A stretch of 64,000 bases of DNA from Faeciplasma sp900553675 (GCA_958428235.1 CAUAFG010000006.1:45785-109784), one strand, 5' to 3'. Counted from the first letter of the stretch, positions 52,459-61,204 are shown. The notes: generated by a model not told the origin, from the sequence alone. Made by a program: numbers and translations.

Positions 52459-52828
52459 TCAGTTCACCTACCTTTTGCAAGACTTCATATTTCAGCGCGG
52501 CGAGATCTGAAGCGGCGGCTTGTATCTCGGCGGCAAGCTGTGGGTATGGGTTTCGCCATTCGTTCAGCGTCCGAGCTATCTGATTGATGTTATTGCCGAT
52601 CTTGCCATACTCGGCAATGAGCTTTCCGAGCGTGGCAAGCACTTCATCGTTGACGGGATTGACACGGATAATCGGTTTGACAACCGCGCCGTCAATGGCT
52701 TGCCGTATAAATTCGGATTGGCTCATTTCATAATTCTTCATTCGCTCCATAAAGAAGTCGTGTTCTTCCTCGGTCAAGCGGGTCTTGACTACGAAAGTGC
52801 GCTTTGGTGTGTTGTACGTTTTTGGCAT
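52430..52828 (-). CDS. Mobilization protein MobC
   Basis: A 132-residue relaxosome accessory protein. It has a ribbon-helix-helix-like N-terminus (KRTFVVKTRLTEEEHDFF, MSQSEFIRQAI) and the MobC segment KIGNNINQIARTLNEW. It binds near oriT and helps the relaxase. AAAGGAG is eight bases before ATG 52828; the ATG at 52834 is too close. The gene-free repeat region lies directly upstream. Confidence 0.86.
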   Translation of the reverse strand: MPKTYNTPKRTFVVKTRLTEEEHDFFMERMKNYEMSQSEFIRQAIDGAVVKPIIRVNPVNDEVLATLGKLIAEYGKIGNNINQIARTLNEWRNPYPQLAAEIQAAASDLAALKYEVLQKVGELNGYVQTYQL

Positions 52829-52891
52829 AGGCATAACTCCTTTCACTTACCATATTTTTTGAGGCTGTTTTTTAAGGTGTTTTGAAAAATT

Positions 52892-53452
52892 CTTTCACTT
52901 TACAACGGACATTTTTTCGGCGTTTGTCCGAGGTTTTTGATAAGTTCCTCTACTTAACATTTTTTTTCAGCCGTTTTTGCACCCCATTTTTTGCGACTTC
53001 TGCAAAACAACAAATTTCCGTGGATGGATTTTTGCGAGATAGCGTAAAAGTTTGGTTGTATCGCTTTCCGCCTAACCCATCGTGGAAAGCGGTTTTGCAA
53101 GGTAGGTCGCAAATTTTTTTCAAATTTTCTCTTGCTCACTACAACACCGAAGATGGCAGAATTGCCAAACGGGGCGAGAGGAAAATTTGCGGCGTTAGCC
53201 GTTCAGCAGGGTTTGGGGAAGGCACTCCCCAACAAGATCACCACAAGGGCGAAAATGAGCAGTAGGCGAAATTTGGCACCGTGGTAGAATCTTGCTCTAA
53301 CTACTTCCGCTATCCTCTGAACGGGGATTTTTGTAATACCCCTCTACTTGACAACGGACAAAATCTGCGAAAAACTTGGTAGTGCTTTCACAATTCAACG
53401 GACATTTTCTTTGAGAAAATTAAGTCTCTCCACTTTGCAACGGACATTTTTT
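52892..53452. repeat. Iteron-like repeats ACTTtaCAACGGACATTTT
   Basis: Five related units: 52892-52916 (CTTTCACTTTACAACGGACA), 52947-52967 (degenerate), 53340-53363 (CCTCTACTTGACAACGGACA), 53384-53409 (CTTTCACAATTCAACGGACA) and 53425-53452 (CTCCACTTTGCAACGGACA). All lie on the same strand in an AT-rich context upstream of mobC. Confidence 0.7.
53062..53091. other. Candidate oriT hairpin
   Basis: CGCTTTCC (53062-53069) and GGAAAGCG (53084-53091) form a perfect 8-bp inverted repeat, followed by GGTTTTGCAAGGTAGGTCGC. An inverted repeat upstream of mobC-relaxase is the usual oriT layout; the nick site is not identified. Confidence 0.4.
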
Positions 53453-53514
53453 TGCTGTTTGGGTGAGTGGTCTGACAAGAATATTTTTTGAGTGGCAAAA
53501 ATGGCTTTCATTGT

Positions 53515-53669
53515 ATTCAGAATTTCAGCGGGCAAAAATCAACGGTGTTTGGAAAATTCTTTTAGAAAATTTCATCCTCTACCTGTTAGGACATTTGCGG
53601 GAGAAAAATCAACGGTTTGAAAAACACTTTTCACAGATTCAGAATTTCAGAGGGGAGAAATTCAACCGT
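53515..53669. repeat. Second direct repeat set
   Basis: ATTCAGAATTTCAG occurs at 53515-53528 and 53637-53650, each followed by a G-rich stretch and AAA(A)TTCAACCGT or AAATCAACGGT. A third AAAAATCAACGGT lies near 53605. Function unknown. Confidence 0.55.
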
Positions 53670-54035
53670 TTTCAAAAATTTTTCTCCGTTCACTTATTAC
53701 AGGTCTTGGCAAGGTGCGTTTTGGCTGATTTTTGAAAAAATTTTTTCTGTTGCTTTCTTCCACGGTGTAAAGATCGAAAATGCCAAACATCGGAGAAATA
53801 TTTTCGGGCATAAAAATGCGCCCTCGATTTTTTGAAAAACGAGAGCGCAGCACTTCTGCGATATTCGGTTGTAGGCGGCGGGCGAAGCTGCCGACTATTC
53901 AAGTTGGAAATATTTTCTGAACATTTTTCTGTACCTCTTGATTTTGTTCGTGTTTACGAGTATAATATATAGTGATTTATTGTATTCTGACGCTGACGCA
54001 CAAGACGGAGTGCGTAAAGATCGGGAGGTCATACG

Positions 54036-54239
54036 ATGAAATATTTATCCGTTACACAGACCGCCGAGAAGTGGGGTATCTCACAACGGCGCATACAGAC
54101 TTTGTGCAACGAGGAACGCATAGAGGGTGCGGTGCGTATCGGTCATTCTTGGGCAATCCCAGAGGACGCGCCGAAGCCTACTGATGCAAGAATCAAAAGC
54201 GGAAAGTATATCAAGCAAGCTACTGAAAAAGAAAAATGA
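54036..54239 (+). CDS. Excisionase-like helix-turn-helix protein
   Basis: A 67-residue MerR/Xis-type DNA-binding protein: LSVTQTAEKWGISQRRIQTL followed by IEGAVRIGHSWAIPEDA. Such proteins act as recombination directionality factors or small regulators. GGGAGG lies before ATG 54036. It converges with the three recombinase genes, consistent with an excision role, which is inferred. Confidence 0.75.
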   Translation: MKYLSVTQTAEKWGISQRRIQTLCNEERIEGAVRIGHSWAIPEDAPKPTDARIKSGKYIKQATEKEK

Positions 54240-54379
54240 GCCGCAGACAATAGCGACTCTAACTCGAAAATATTACGCGCCTTACCCCTCGCGGGTGCGA
54301 ATGGGCGCACTAATACCGTGTTTACCACTCTGCCCAGATGGTCTCGACGTGTCAAGAGAGAAGCAAAAAATTTTTCATT

Positions 54380-54414
54380 CGGTCAAAACCTTGATTGTAT
54401 AAGGGTTTTGACCG
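54380..54414. terminator. Hairpin between excisionase-like and recombinase genes
   Basis: CGGTCAAAACC / GGTTTTGACCG, a perfect 11-bp stem with a 13-base loop and then TTTTCG. It probably terminates both converging transcripts. Confidence 0.65.
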
Positions 54415-54494
54415 TTTTCGACTTCGTTCGATAAGGGTGGTTATGTGGGGGTGCTCGTGTTATAATAGGGGCAAAACAGTCTTTTTGCTTAAAA

Positions 54495-56066
54495 TCAGCA
54501 GTATTTTTCCTTGTGTGTGAAGATGTCCTCAAATACCCATTCAATTTCGATTTGCTCATTTGAAGTTACGATTACTCGCTCGATTGCTTCATACAGATGC
54601 TCATGCAATCCTGCATCGAAGTCTGTAAGAACCTGTTCAGCTCTGGCGACTTCTGACTCTGTTTCAGCCTCTTGCTGCTTGGCTTTTAGCAGAGCTTGGT
54701 ATTCCTTTTCAAGCTGTTCTTTCTTTGCCGTGAGTTCGTCTGCTTTGACAGAAAGTGCATCCTTGGATTCGATGAAATCTTCACGGCTGATTTCACCGGA
54801 GCGATAGGATTCATAGCGTTCCAGTTTTTTGTCGGGAAACTGTGCAAGCTCTTTTTCGATTTGTGTGATTGCTTTGTAGCACTCCATGCTTGCAGAACGC
54901 ATTTCTTTCTTTTGGGTTGGTGCGCTCTGTTTTATAAAGTTAAGCTGTGTCCGAAGTGCTTCAACGAGAACATCTTCCATTTCGCTCCTTTTGAAGTGGA
55001 TGTCGGAGCACTCGCTGTCGTGCAGATACTTGGAAGAAACGCAAGAATAGTATTGGTCAGAGCCGTAAGTCTTGCGAAGCTTTCTGCCACAATGAGCACA
55101 ATAATAAACTCTGTCTGGCTGTTCAAGGACAGCCTTTTTTATTTTCTTGGGGTTACGGAGCATTTCATTCGCAAGCTCCCATTTATCACTAGGGATGATT
55201 GCTTCGTGTGCATCGGGATGGATAATCCATTCCTCTACAGGAACTCGCCGTTGGTTTTTGTCTCGGATATGACGGCTCTCTCGTGTGTGATTGGTCATCA
55301 CGCCCGTGTACTTAATGTTGCGTATCATATAGACGATACGAGTGTGAGTCCATTGAGGCTCGGTATCAAATCTGCGTTTTACACCCTTGTAAGCTTGCGG
55401 CGTAGGAACGCCTCTTGCGTTGAGGTCTGCGGCAATCTCACTTGTGGTCTTGCCCGCAATAACGGCATCGAAAATCTCACGGACAATTTTTGCTGCAGGC
55501 TCGTCAACAATCATTTTGTGCTTGTTCTCCGGTGAGGGCTTATAGCCGTAAGTAAAGCAAGTGATAAACTCGCCCTTTTCCTGTTTGGATCGCATAGCCG
55601 TCTTTACTTTAGAGGATAGGTCTTTGCTGTAATAATCATAGACGAGGTTGCGGAATGCCACGTCCATACCGATGGTTTTGCCGTCGTGGTTAAGACTGTC
55701 GTAGTTGTCGTTGATGGACTTGAAGCGGATGCCGAGGAACGGAAAGATGTGTTCCAGATAGTCACCCACTTCCAGATAATCACGACCGAAACGGGAAAGG
55801 TCTTTTACAACGATACAGCAGATTTCGCCCTGCTTGGCAAGCTCAATCATACGCTGAAATTCGGGTCGTTCAAAGTTCGTGCCTGAGAATCCGTCGTCAC
55901 AGAACTCCAAGCGAGGAAGCTCTGCAAGTTCGGGATTTTGATCGAGATGTCTCGTTATCAGACTACGTTGTGCCGAGATACTGTTGCTCTCGTCCTTGGC
56001 GACATTACGCCGAACATCTACATCCTCTTGGGAAAGTCTCAAATAGATTGCTACTGCTTTCGGCAT
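54495..56066 (-). CDS. Large serine recombinase (third of the trio)
   Basis: A 523-residue site-specific recombinase. The N-terminal resolvase domain has the catalytic Ser in YLRLSQED, ESNSISAQRSLI and KDLSRFGRDYLEVGD with catalytic Arg residues. A recombinase domain, a zinc ribbon (YYCAHCGRKLRK then CSDIHF), a coiled coil (about 420-475) and a short tail follow. Its ATG overlaps the stop of the second recombinase (TAATG), so the trio is translated as a unit. Catalytic residues look intact. Confidence 0.92.
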   Translation of the reverse strand: MPKAVAIYLRLSQEDVDVRRNVAKDESNSISAQRSLITRHLDQNPELAELPRLEFCDDGFSGTNFERPEFQRMIELAKQGEICCIVVKDLSRFGRDYLEVGDYLEHIFPFLGIRFKSINDNYDSLNHDGKTIGMDVAFRNLVYDYYSKDLSSKVKTAMRSKQEKGEFITCFTYGYKPSPENKHKMIVDEPAAKIVREIFDAVIAGKTTSEIAADLNARGVPTPQAYKGVKRRFDTEPQWTHTRIVYMIRNIKYTGVMTNHTRESRHIRDKNQRRVPVEEWIIHPDAHEAIIPSDKWELANEMLRNPKKIKKAVLEQPDRVYYCAHCGRKLRKTYGSDQYYSCVSSKYLHDSECSDIHFKRSEMEDVLVEALRTQLNFIKQSAPTQKKEMRSASMECYKAITQIEKELAQFPDKKLERYESYRSGEISREDFIESKDALSVKADELTAKKEQLEKEYQALLKAKQQEAETESEVARAEQVLTDFDAGLHEHLYEAIERVIVTSNEQIEIEWVFEDIFTHKEKYC

Positions 56067-57769
56067 TATGCCACTTCCTTTCTAAGCCGTTCTGTCGTTT
56101 GAAGAAGCTCTTTGAACTCATCCATATAGTTGAATGTGATTTCAAGTGAGCCGTCTGCGTGAATCTTAATCAGCTCCACACAGGCGTTCAGCATACCTTC
56201 GGTCAGCTCTGTCGCTTCTGAATATTCCGTGGTGATAGCCGCCCAGCGTTTTGTACCGATGAGCTGTTCTTCTGTGTCGGTATCGTCACTGGTCAGCTCG
56301 TCTAAAGTATGTTCAAGCTCGGCTATCTCGGCTTGGTACTTTTCTTTCTGCATCAGGTATTCTTTGTCGGTCAAAAGCCCATCCTTCATATCAACGTAGA
56401 GCGTAGATATGGCAGAGCGAAGGTTCTTGATTTTGGTGTTTAGTGAAGTCTTTTGCTTCCTGCGGGAAGCTCCGTTGTTGATGGCTTGTTTCTGTGCGAG
56501 CAGACTCTTGATGATATAAGCAGAATCCATAAACATATCCATTTGAGCACGGATAGAATGGAAAACCGCTTCATCCAGTTCTGCTTTGCGCTTCACTCTG
56601 CTTGTGCAGCCTATCTTGCCGTGCTCACCATAGGTAGGGCAATTAAAAGTGAAATACACCTTGTCTTTCTTGGTGCTGAATGAGCGATGGAGCTTAATTC
56701 TCGCACCGCAATCAGCACAGACGAGCTTTGCACCGTAGATATTCTTTGCTTTGGGCAGGTGGTCGTATTTGCCGTTGTTGGCTTTGCTTTTCTCTGCGGC
56801 AGCACGATTGATTTCCTGCACCTTGTCAAACAAGTCTTGGTCTATAATCGGTTCGTGGGTGTTGTAGGCAATCACCCAATCGTTTTCATTTACACGGCTG
56901 TATTGAACGCCTGCATAAAGACATTGAGTTGTTTTACGCTGTGCGAGATGCCCGATATAGGTAATGTCTTTCAGAATGTCTGTAACAACGTGCTTGTTCC
57001 AAAGAATAACACGGGATTTCTTATTATTGTTGGTAACAATACCACGCTCCGCCTTGTACTGCCCCGGAGAGAGTACGCCCATTTCATTGAGCTTCTTATT
57101 GATACCCATATAGCTCATTCCCTCGCTTCGCCAGAGGAAAATCTGCTTGACGATAGGAGCTGTTTCAGGGTTCACAATGAGCTTGTTTTTGTTGTCGTGG
57201 TCTTTCAGATAGCCATACTTTTCCCAAGCTCCGATATACTCGCCGTTCTCCATCTTGGTTTTCAAAGCAGAGAAAACTTTTCGGGAAATGTCTCTTGCGT
57301 AGAAATCGTTGATTATGTTGGAGAGCGAAGCCGCCAGTTGGCTATTGTTTGTAACAGCCTCGGAATCGTAGTTATCGTTTACGGCGATAAAACGCAGACC
57401 TATGAACGGGCAGACCTTTTCTAAGAACTCGCCTGTCTCAACATAGTTTCTGCCAAGACGGGAAAGGTCTTTTACCACAACACAGTTAATATCACCAAGA
57501 CGAGCCGAATCTATCATATGCTGAAATTCCGGCCTCATAAAGTTTGTGCCGGTGAAGCCGTTGTCGATGAATACCGCAACCTTACGCATTGTGGGGTCAT
57601 TGGCGATATAGTCCTCCAAATACTCAATCTGACTTTCGATAGAGTCGGAGCTTTTACCGTTATCCTCTACAGACAGACGGGCGTAAATTGCTACATTATA
57701 GAGCTTTGTCGGTGCAGTACGAGACTGACTGAGCGACGGAATTTGCTGTTTGCGGGATGTTCTTGCCAT
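56066..57769 (-). CDS. Large serine recombinase (second of the trio)
   Basis: A 567-residue recombinase of a different branch from its two neighbours. The resolvase domain has YARLSVEDNGKSSDSIESQ, DNGFTGTNFMRPEF and KDLSRLGRNYVETGE. A zinc ribbon (LVCADCGARIKL, then CPTYGEHGKIGC), a coiled coil (about 440-500) and a C-terminal segment follow. AAAGGAGG is nine bases before ATG 57769. The gene starts 74 bases inside the first recombinase gene. Confidence 0.92.
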   Translation of the reverse strand: MARTSRKQQIPSLSQSRTAPTKLYNVAIYARLSVEDNGKSSDSIESQIEYLEDYIANDPTMRKVAVFIDNGFTGTNFMRPEFQHMIDSARLGDINCVVVKDLSRLGRNYVETGEFLEKVCPFIGLRFIAVNDNYDSEAVTNNSQLAASLSNIINDFYARDISRKVFSALKTKMENGEYIGAWEKYGYLKDHDNKNKLIVNPETAPIVKQIFLWRSEGMSYMGINKKLNEMGVLSPGQYKAERGIVTNNNKKSRVILWNKHVVTDILKDITYIGHLAQRKTTQCLYAGVQYSRVNENDWVIAYNTHEPIIDQDLFDKVQEINRAAAEKSKANNGKYDHLPKAKNIYGAKLVCADCGARIKLHRSFSTKKDKVYFTFNCPTYGEHGKIGCTSRVKRKAELDEAVFHSIRAQMDMFMDSAYIIKSLLAQKQAINNGASRRKQKTSLNTKIKNLRSAISTLYVDMKDGLLTDKEYLMQKEKYQAEIAELEHTLDELTSDDTDTEEQLIGTKRWAAITTEYSEATELTEGMLNACVELIKIHADGSLEITFNYMDEFKELLQTTERLRKEVA

Positions 57770-59447
57770 ACCGGTCAGCCTCCTTTATCGTGGTTATTTT
57801 ACTTTGCGTTTGCTTCTGCAGTTCCAGGTATTCAAGAGCTGCGGCAAATTGGTCAGCGTGTCGGAACTTTACGTTGATGTCCTTGTTGTCGTCAACCTCA
57901 ACACGCTCTATCAAGCTAACAATGGTATTGCGGGTCAGCTTTTCTATGTTTTCATACTGTCGGAACTGTGCGAACCAACCTTGGGCACTCGTCAAGCCGC
58001 CCTCAATGGCGTTGCGCTGACTTGCAAGGCAGGAGATCTGTTGCTCAATAGATTGGATGCGAAGGTCGTACTCCTCTTTGAAGGAACGATACTCCTCTTT
58101 GGAAATCAAACCGCCTTTCAAGTCCTCGTAAAGTTCTAACTTGATGCGGCTGTGTTTCTCAACGTCAAGCTCCATAGCGGAAATCTGAGCATTGATTTTG
58201 CGAACCTCTCTCTGCTCCCAATCGAGAGCTTCCATTTGGTTCATAGCATCGTCAATGTCGATAGCCAGATTGATGTGAGCTTGAACGGTTGCAAGAACGA
58301 CGGCTTCAACCAAGTCGCATCTAATATTATGGGTCGTGCAGCTATTTTTGTCACGCTTGTTACCGGAGCACACATAGTAGTGATACTTCTTGCCGCTTGT
58401 GGTAGCCGCACGGTGAAGCATGGGGCTTTGACAATCGGCACAGTAAATCATACCAGAGAACGGATAAATCTCATTGTTGCTTTCAGCTCTGCAGGTGTCC
58501 ATTTCGAGCACCTGCTGAACAAGTTCAAACTGTGCAGGGGTGATGATTGCCTCGTGAGCGTTTTCAACTCGTGCCCATTTGGACTCATCCTTGTAAATCC
58601 TCACCTTTACTTTATAATTTGGTGTAGTGGTCTTGCCCTGCTCCAACACGCCGGTATAAACGGCATTTTTAAGAATACGGAGAACGGCAACGGCACTCCA
58701 TTGTGCTTTTGTTTTGGTCTTGAAGCCAGTACGGTAGTTCTGACCGCACTTCCTTTTGTATTCCATTGGAGACGGAACGTGGAGCTTGTTAAGGTGGTTC
58801 GCTATCTGTAGGGCATTCCATCCGTCTTGCTTCCAGTTGAAGATATTGCGAACGACTACAGCAGCTTCTTCATCGACAATCAGTTTATGCTTATCGTCGG
58901 GTGAACGCATATAGCCATAAACGGCAAAGTTGTTTACGAACTCTCCATTCCTTCGCTTCACTTCCAGATTGGTACGAGACTTGATAGAAATGTCTCGGCA
59001 GTAGGAATCGTTGATTAGGTTCTTGAAAGGAAGAACAAAATCGTTGGTTGAATTTTCGGTATCGGCAGAGTCATAGCCGTCGTTGATTGCTATGAATCGA
59101 ACACCGAGCATCGGGAAAATCTTTTGAATATATTTTCCTGATTCAATGTAGTCACGACCGAAACGAGAGAGGTCTTTCACGATAATGCAATCGACTTTTT
59201 TCTCACGCACGGCGGTCATCATCTTTTCAAAAGCCGGTCTTTCAAAATTGGTGCCGGTGTAACCGTCGTCACAGAACTCTGTGACATACATAATATCTGG
59301 TTGCTTCTGCAGGTAAGAGTGAATGAGGTCACGCTGAGTAGAGATACTGTTACTCTCATTTTTGTCAGAAACAGAAATGTCGCCATCTTCCTGCGATAAT
59401 CTTAGGTAGATGGCGGCGCGATATAGCCTATCATTCGTTTTTTGCAT
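57696..59447 (-). CDS. Large serine recombinase (first of the trio)
   Basis: A 583-residue recombinase. It has the catalytic Ser in YLRLSQEDGDIS, NESNSISTQRDLIHSYL, CDDGYTGTNFERPAFEKM and KDLSRFGRDYIESGK. A zinc ribbon (IYCADCQSPMLH, then CSGNKRDKNSC) and a coiled coil (about 410-480) follow. It resembles the third recombinase more than the second. The frame opens at ATG 59522, but that lies in the promoter; ATG 59447 has AAAGGAG ten bases upstream. First gene of the three-recombinase operon. Confidence 0.9.
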   Translation of the reverse strand: MQKTNDRLYRAAIYLRLSQEDGDISVSDKNESNSISTQRDLIHSYLQKQPDIMYVTEFCDDGYTGTNFERPAFEKMMTAVREKKVDCIIVKDLSRFGRDYIESGKYIQKIFPMLGVRFIAINDGYDSADTENSTNDFVLPFKNLINDSYCRDISIKSRTNLEVKRRNGEFVNNFAVYGYMRSPDDKHKLIVDEEAAVVVRNIFNWKQDGWNALQIANHLNKLHVPSPMEYKRKCGQNYRTGFKTKTKAQWSAVAVLRILKNAVYTGVLEQGKTTTPNYKVKVRIYKDESKWARVENAHEAIITPAQFELVQQVLEMDTCRAESNNEIYPFSGMIYCADCQSPMLHRAATTSGKKYHYYVCSGNKRDKNSCTTHNIRCDLVEAVVLATVQAHINLAIDIDDAMNQMEALDWEQREVRKINAQISAMELDVEKHSRIKLELYEDLKGGLISKEEYRSFKEEYDLRIQSIEQQISCLASQRNAIEGGLTSAQGWFAQFRQYENIEKLTRNTIVSLIERVEVDDNKDINVKFRHADQFAAALEYLELQKQTQSKITTIKEADRYGKNIPQTANSVAQSVSYCTDKAL

Positions 59448-59523
59448 AACTGCGCCACTCCTTTTATTTTTGAGGTCAAGCCTCTCCAACAAACGGAGCT
59501 TCGCTGATTCTTTGTCCGTCATT

Positions 59524-59552
59524 ATTATACTATATCTTTCTGCGAAAGTCCA
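59524..59552 (-). promoter_or_regulatory. Promoter of the recombinase trio
   Basis: Minus strand: TGGACT (59547-59552), a 17-nt spacer and TATAAT (59524-59529), about 77 bases before ATG 59447. Confidence 0.65.
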
Positions 59553-59589
59553 GTTTGTCGGAAAAGAAGCAGCCGTGTAGTTTTTACCA

Positions 59590-59817
59590 TCACATAGCTG
59601 CTATCATATTCACGAAGTTGTCGTTCATAGTTCGGTTGGTGTCTGCGTATGAAACACGAACAACAGTGTTGCCGACTTTGAACATATAAGGGTTCTTTAC
59701 TTGCTCTACATAGGATTTCACTCTATCCTCGATTGGGAGAGAACGGTCTATTTTGACATCACGAATGTCAACGAGAGAAGTGAGCAAATCATTGTGAGTC
59801 TGAGTTTTATCAATCAT
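59590..59817 (-). CDS. Small conserved mobile-element protein (DUF6870-like)
   Basis: A 75-residue protein with LVDIRDVKIDRSLPIEDRV and VKNPYMFKVGNTVVRVSYAD, the pattern of a small family frequent next to recombinases in Clostridia elements. Function unknown. It sits just downstream of the toxin gene, on the same strand, where an accessory of the toxin could be placed, but no antitoxin motif is seen. Confidence 0.65.
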   Translation of the reverse strand: MIDKTQTHNDLLTSLVDIRDVKIDRSLPIEDRVKSYVEQVKNPYMFKVGNTVVRVSYADTNRTMNDNFVNMIAAM

Positions 59818-59890
59818 ACTTGCACCGCCTTTCGATACTTATTATTAGCCAGAACTTTCCTTTTTATGCTGTGGGAAAAGAAAACGAGTT

Positions 59891-60250
59891 TCAAACGTCA
59901 AGCCCAAGGCTAACCTTAACCGCCTTGTCAACAGAACGCATCTGCTCGTCGGAAATCTTCCCCACATATTTAATTACCCTTGACTTATCAATGGTAAGAA
60001 TCTGTTCTGTAAGTACGACAGACGGGCTGACGAGATTATCAACCCCTACAAGGGCAAAATGGGTAGGCTGTTTGGACTTTTTGAGATACCGAGATGTTAT
60101 GGGGGCTACAATTAGCGTGGGACCGTAGTAGTTTCCCACATTATTCTGTATAAGAAGAACAGGTCTGCAACCCCCTTGCTCGGAGCCGAAGTTCTTACCA
60201 AGGTCAACAAGGTAAATGTCACCACGGCGATATAACCAAGTGTCTTTCAT
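59891..60250 (-). CDS. PemK/MazF-type toxin
   Basis: A 119-residue endoribonuclease-type toxin: LYRRGDIYLVDLG with the catalytic Arg, GGCRPVLLIQNN, TLIVAPITSR and VLTEQILTIDKSR. GAAAGGA precedes ATG 60250; the longer frame to 60304 has no support. No classical MazE-like antitoxin lies next to it, so it may be an orphan domesticated in the element or neutralised by an atypical partner. Confidence 0.86.
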   Translation of the reverse strand: MKDTWLYRRGDIYLVDLGKNFGSEQGGCRPVLLIQNNVGNYYGPTLIVAPITSRYLKKSKQPTHFALVGVDNLVSPSVVLTEQILTIDKSRVIKYVGKISDEQMRSVDKAVKVSLGLDV

Positions 60251-60288
60251 AAAGCTGTTCCTTTCTACAATCCTGTTCGGATATGTAT

Positions 60289-60330
60289 AAGGCGGCTCTA
60301 ACAAAAGCCAAAGCCGCCTTGTCGGTTTTT
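60289..60330. terminator. Hairpin with T-run upstream of the toxin gene
   Basis: AAGGCGGCT (60289-60297) / AGCCGCCTT (60312-60320), perfect 9-bp stem, followed on the plus strand by GTCGGTTTTT. Read on the minus strand it lies between the hairpin-rich region and the toxin start, so it could end a transcript coming from there. Confidence 0.6.
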
Positions 60331-60720
60331 GTTAATGTCTCATTCAGACTGCCTTATGCTTTTGGCACTCGCTTCCACGCTCGTGATTAACTTACACGAC
60401 CTCTCACCGGATTGCCTGCAACGGTTGTTATCACGCTCGGACTGTCCCTGGTGGGGAGTAGCACCTCTCTGTCCTCGTCGCCAATCGGGAGCAGCCCGAC
60501 TTTTTCGGAGTGGATATTTCTCGCTCGCACTTTGCGGTGGTCTTGGCGTATCCTCCGAATCGGCTCTTACAAGAGAGTTCGTTATCTGATTAAGCCTATG
60601 AAATTTTCAACGAGCTTTCATATCGGCAGGGATTAAACTGTTACCATCCGATATGGAGAAGGAGCTTTATGATGCGTCCCTTCACTTACCGTCATTTTGG
60701 GAGCGTTTTTGCCCCCTGTT
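60331..60720 (-). ncRNA. Candidate structured RNA (390-nt hairpin-rich, gene-free)
   Basis: No credible reading frame, higher GC than the surroundings, and a series of inverted repeats. Minus-strand order: CATATCGG/CCGATATG (loop about 21), CTCTT/AAGAG, TCGGG/CCCGA (loop 5), GGTG/CACC and TGCC/GGCA. It lies between the sigma-like regulator and the toxin gene and is followed by a terminator-like hairpin. No known RNA family was recognised; strand and ends are estimates. Confidence 0.4.
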
Positions 60721-60721
60721 T

Positions 60722-61204
60722 TTAAGCGTTAGGGAAAATTTTTTTGATTTTTTTCTTTGCAGCAAGGATTGACTTGGAAATTCGCTGATGGTCAACCCCT
60801 TCTTGGCCGCCAATTTCATCAATAGTCAGACCTTCAACCTCATATTTCCAAAGTCTGCGAAATTGCGTTTCGGTTAGCTTGTCCTTGAGCTGAACGACCA
60901 TATCAGATGCTTTGCGGCGTTCCTCTGCTTGCTTATGCTGGCGTTTAATAACCACGTCAATGCCGGGTACAGCAAGGGCGGATTCGGACACATCATCAAT
61001 CGAAACAGTTTTCTTGGCGGTGTTGTCCTCATAATTGTCGGTCTTGCGGTAGTTCTCATCCGACCAAGCCTTGAAAGCGAGAAATTCTTCTTCGGTTGGA
61101 AAGTCCTCGCGGGTGATGCGAAATTCGTCGCCATTCGCAAACGGATACACAATGGCATCCGAGTATTTCTTATTGATGGAATAAATGCTGTTTTTCTTGT
61201 ACAT
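60722..61204 (-). CDS. Sigma-factor region-4-like regulator of the mobile element
   Basis: A 160-residue protein. The N-terminal half is acidic (FPTEEEFLAFKAWSDENYRK). The C-terminal half is a sigma-70 region-4-type helix-turn-helix (LTETQFRRLWKYEVEGLTID, GVDHQRISKSILAAKKKIKK). Related proteins occur in many gut ICEs and probably drive element genes. GGAGG precedes the ATG. The candidate RNA directly follows its stop codon. Confidence 0.78.
   Translation of the reverse strand: MYKKNSIYSINKKYSDAIVYPFANGDEFRITREDFPTEEEFLAFKAWSDENYRKTDNYEDNTAKKTVSIDDVSESALAVPGIDVVIKRQHKQAEERRKASDMVVQLKDKLTETQFRRLWKYEVEGLTIDEIGGQEGVDHQRISKSILAAKKKIKKIFPNA

Larger units (their letters stand above)
52829..54035. 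other. 1.2-kb non-coding transfer/replication region
   Basis: No convincing gene. Open frames here are low-complexity and rich in Phe/Lys. The stretch holds five iteron-like repeats (52892-53452), a candidate oriT hairpin (53062-53091), a TTGGGGA/TCCCCAA hairpin at 53213-53232, and a second set of ATTCAGAATTTCAG / AAATCAACGGT repeats (53515-53669). It most likely serves as oriT and possibly a replication origin. Confidence 0.6.

Noticed and set aside
52882..53735. Open frames of 90-127 codons in the region upstream of mobC
   Set aside because: Phe/Lys-rich, no ribosome sites, and they run through the direct repeats and hairpins; more likely non-coding.
54696..55535. 279-codon plus-strand frame opposite the third recombinase
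   Set aside because: Shadow of a gene with clear catalytic motifs; Cys/Phe-rich translation without recognisable domains.
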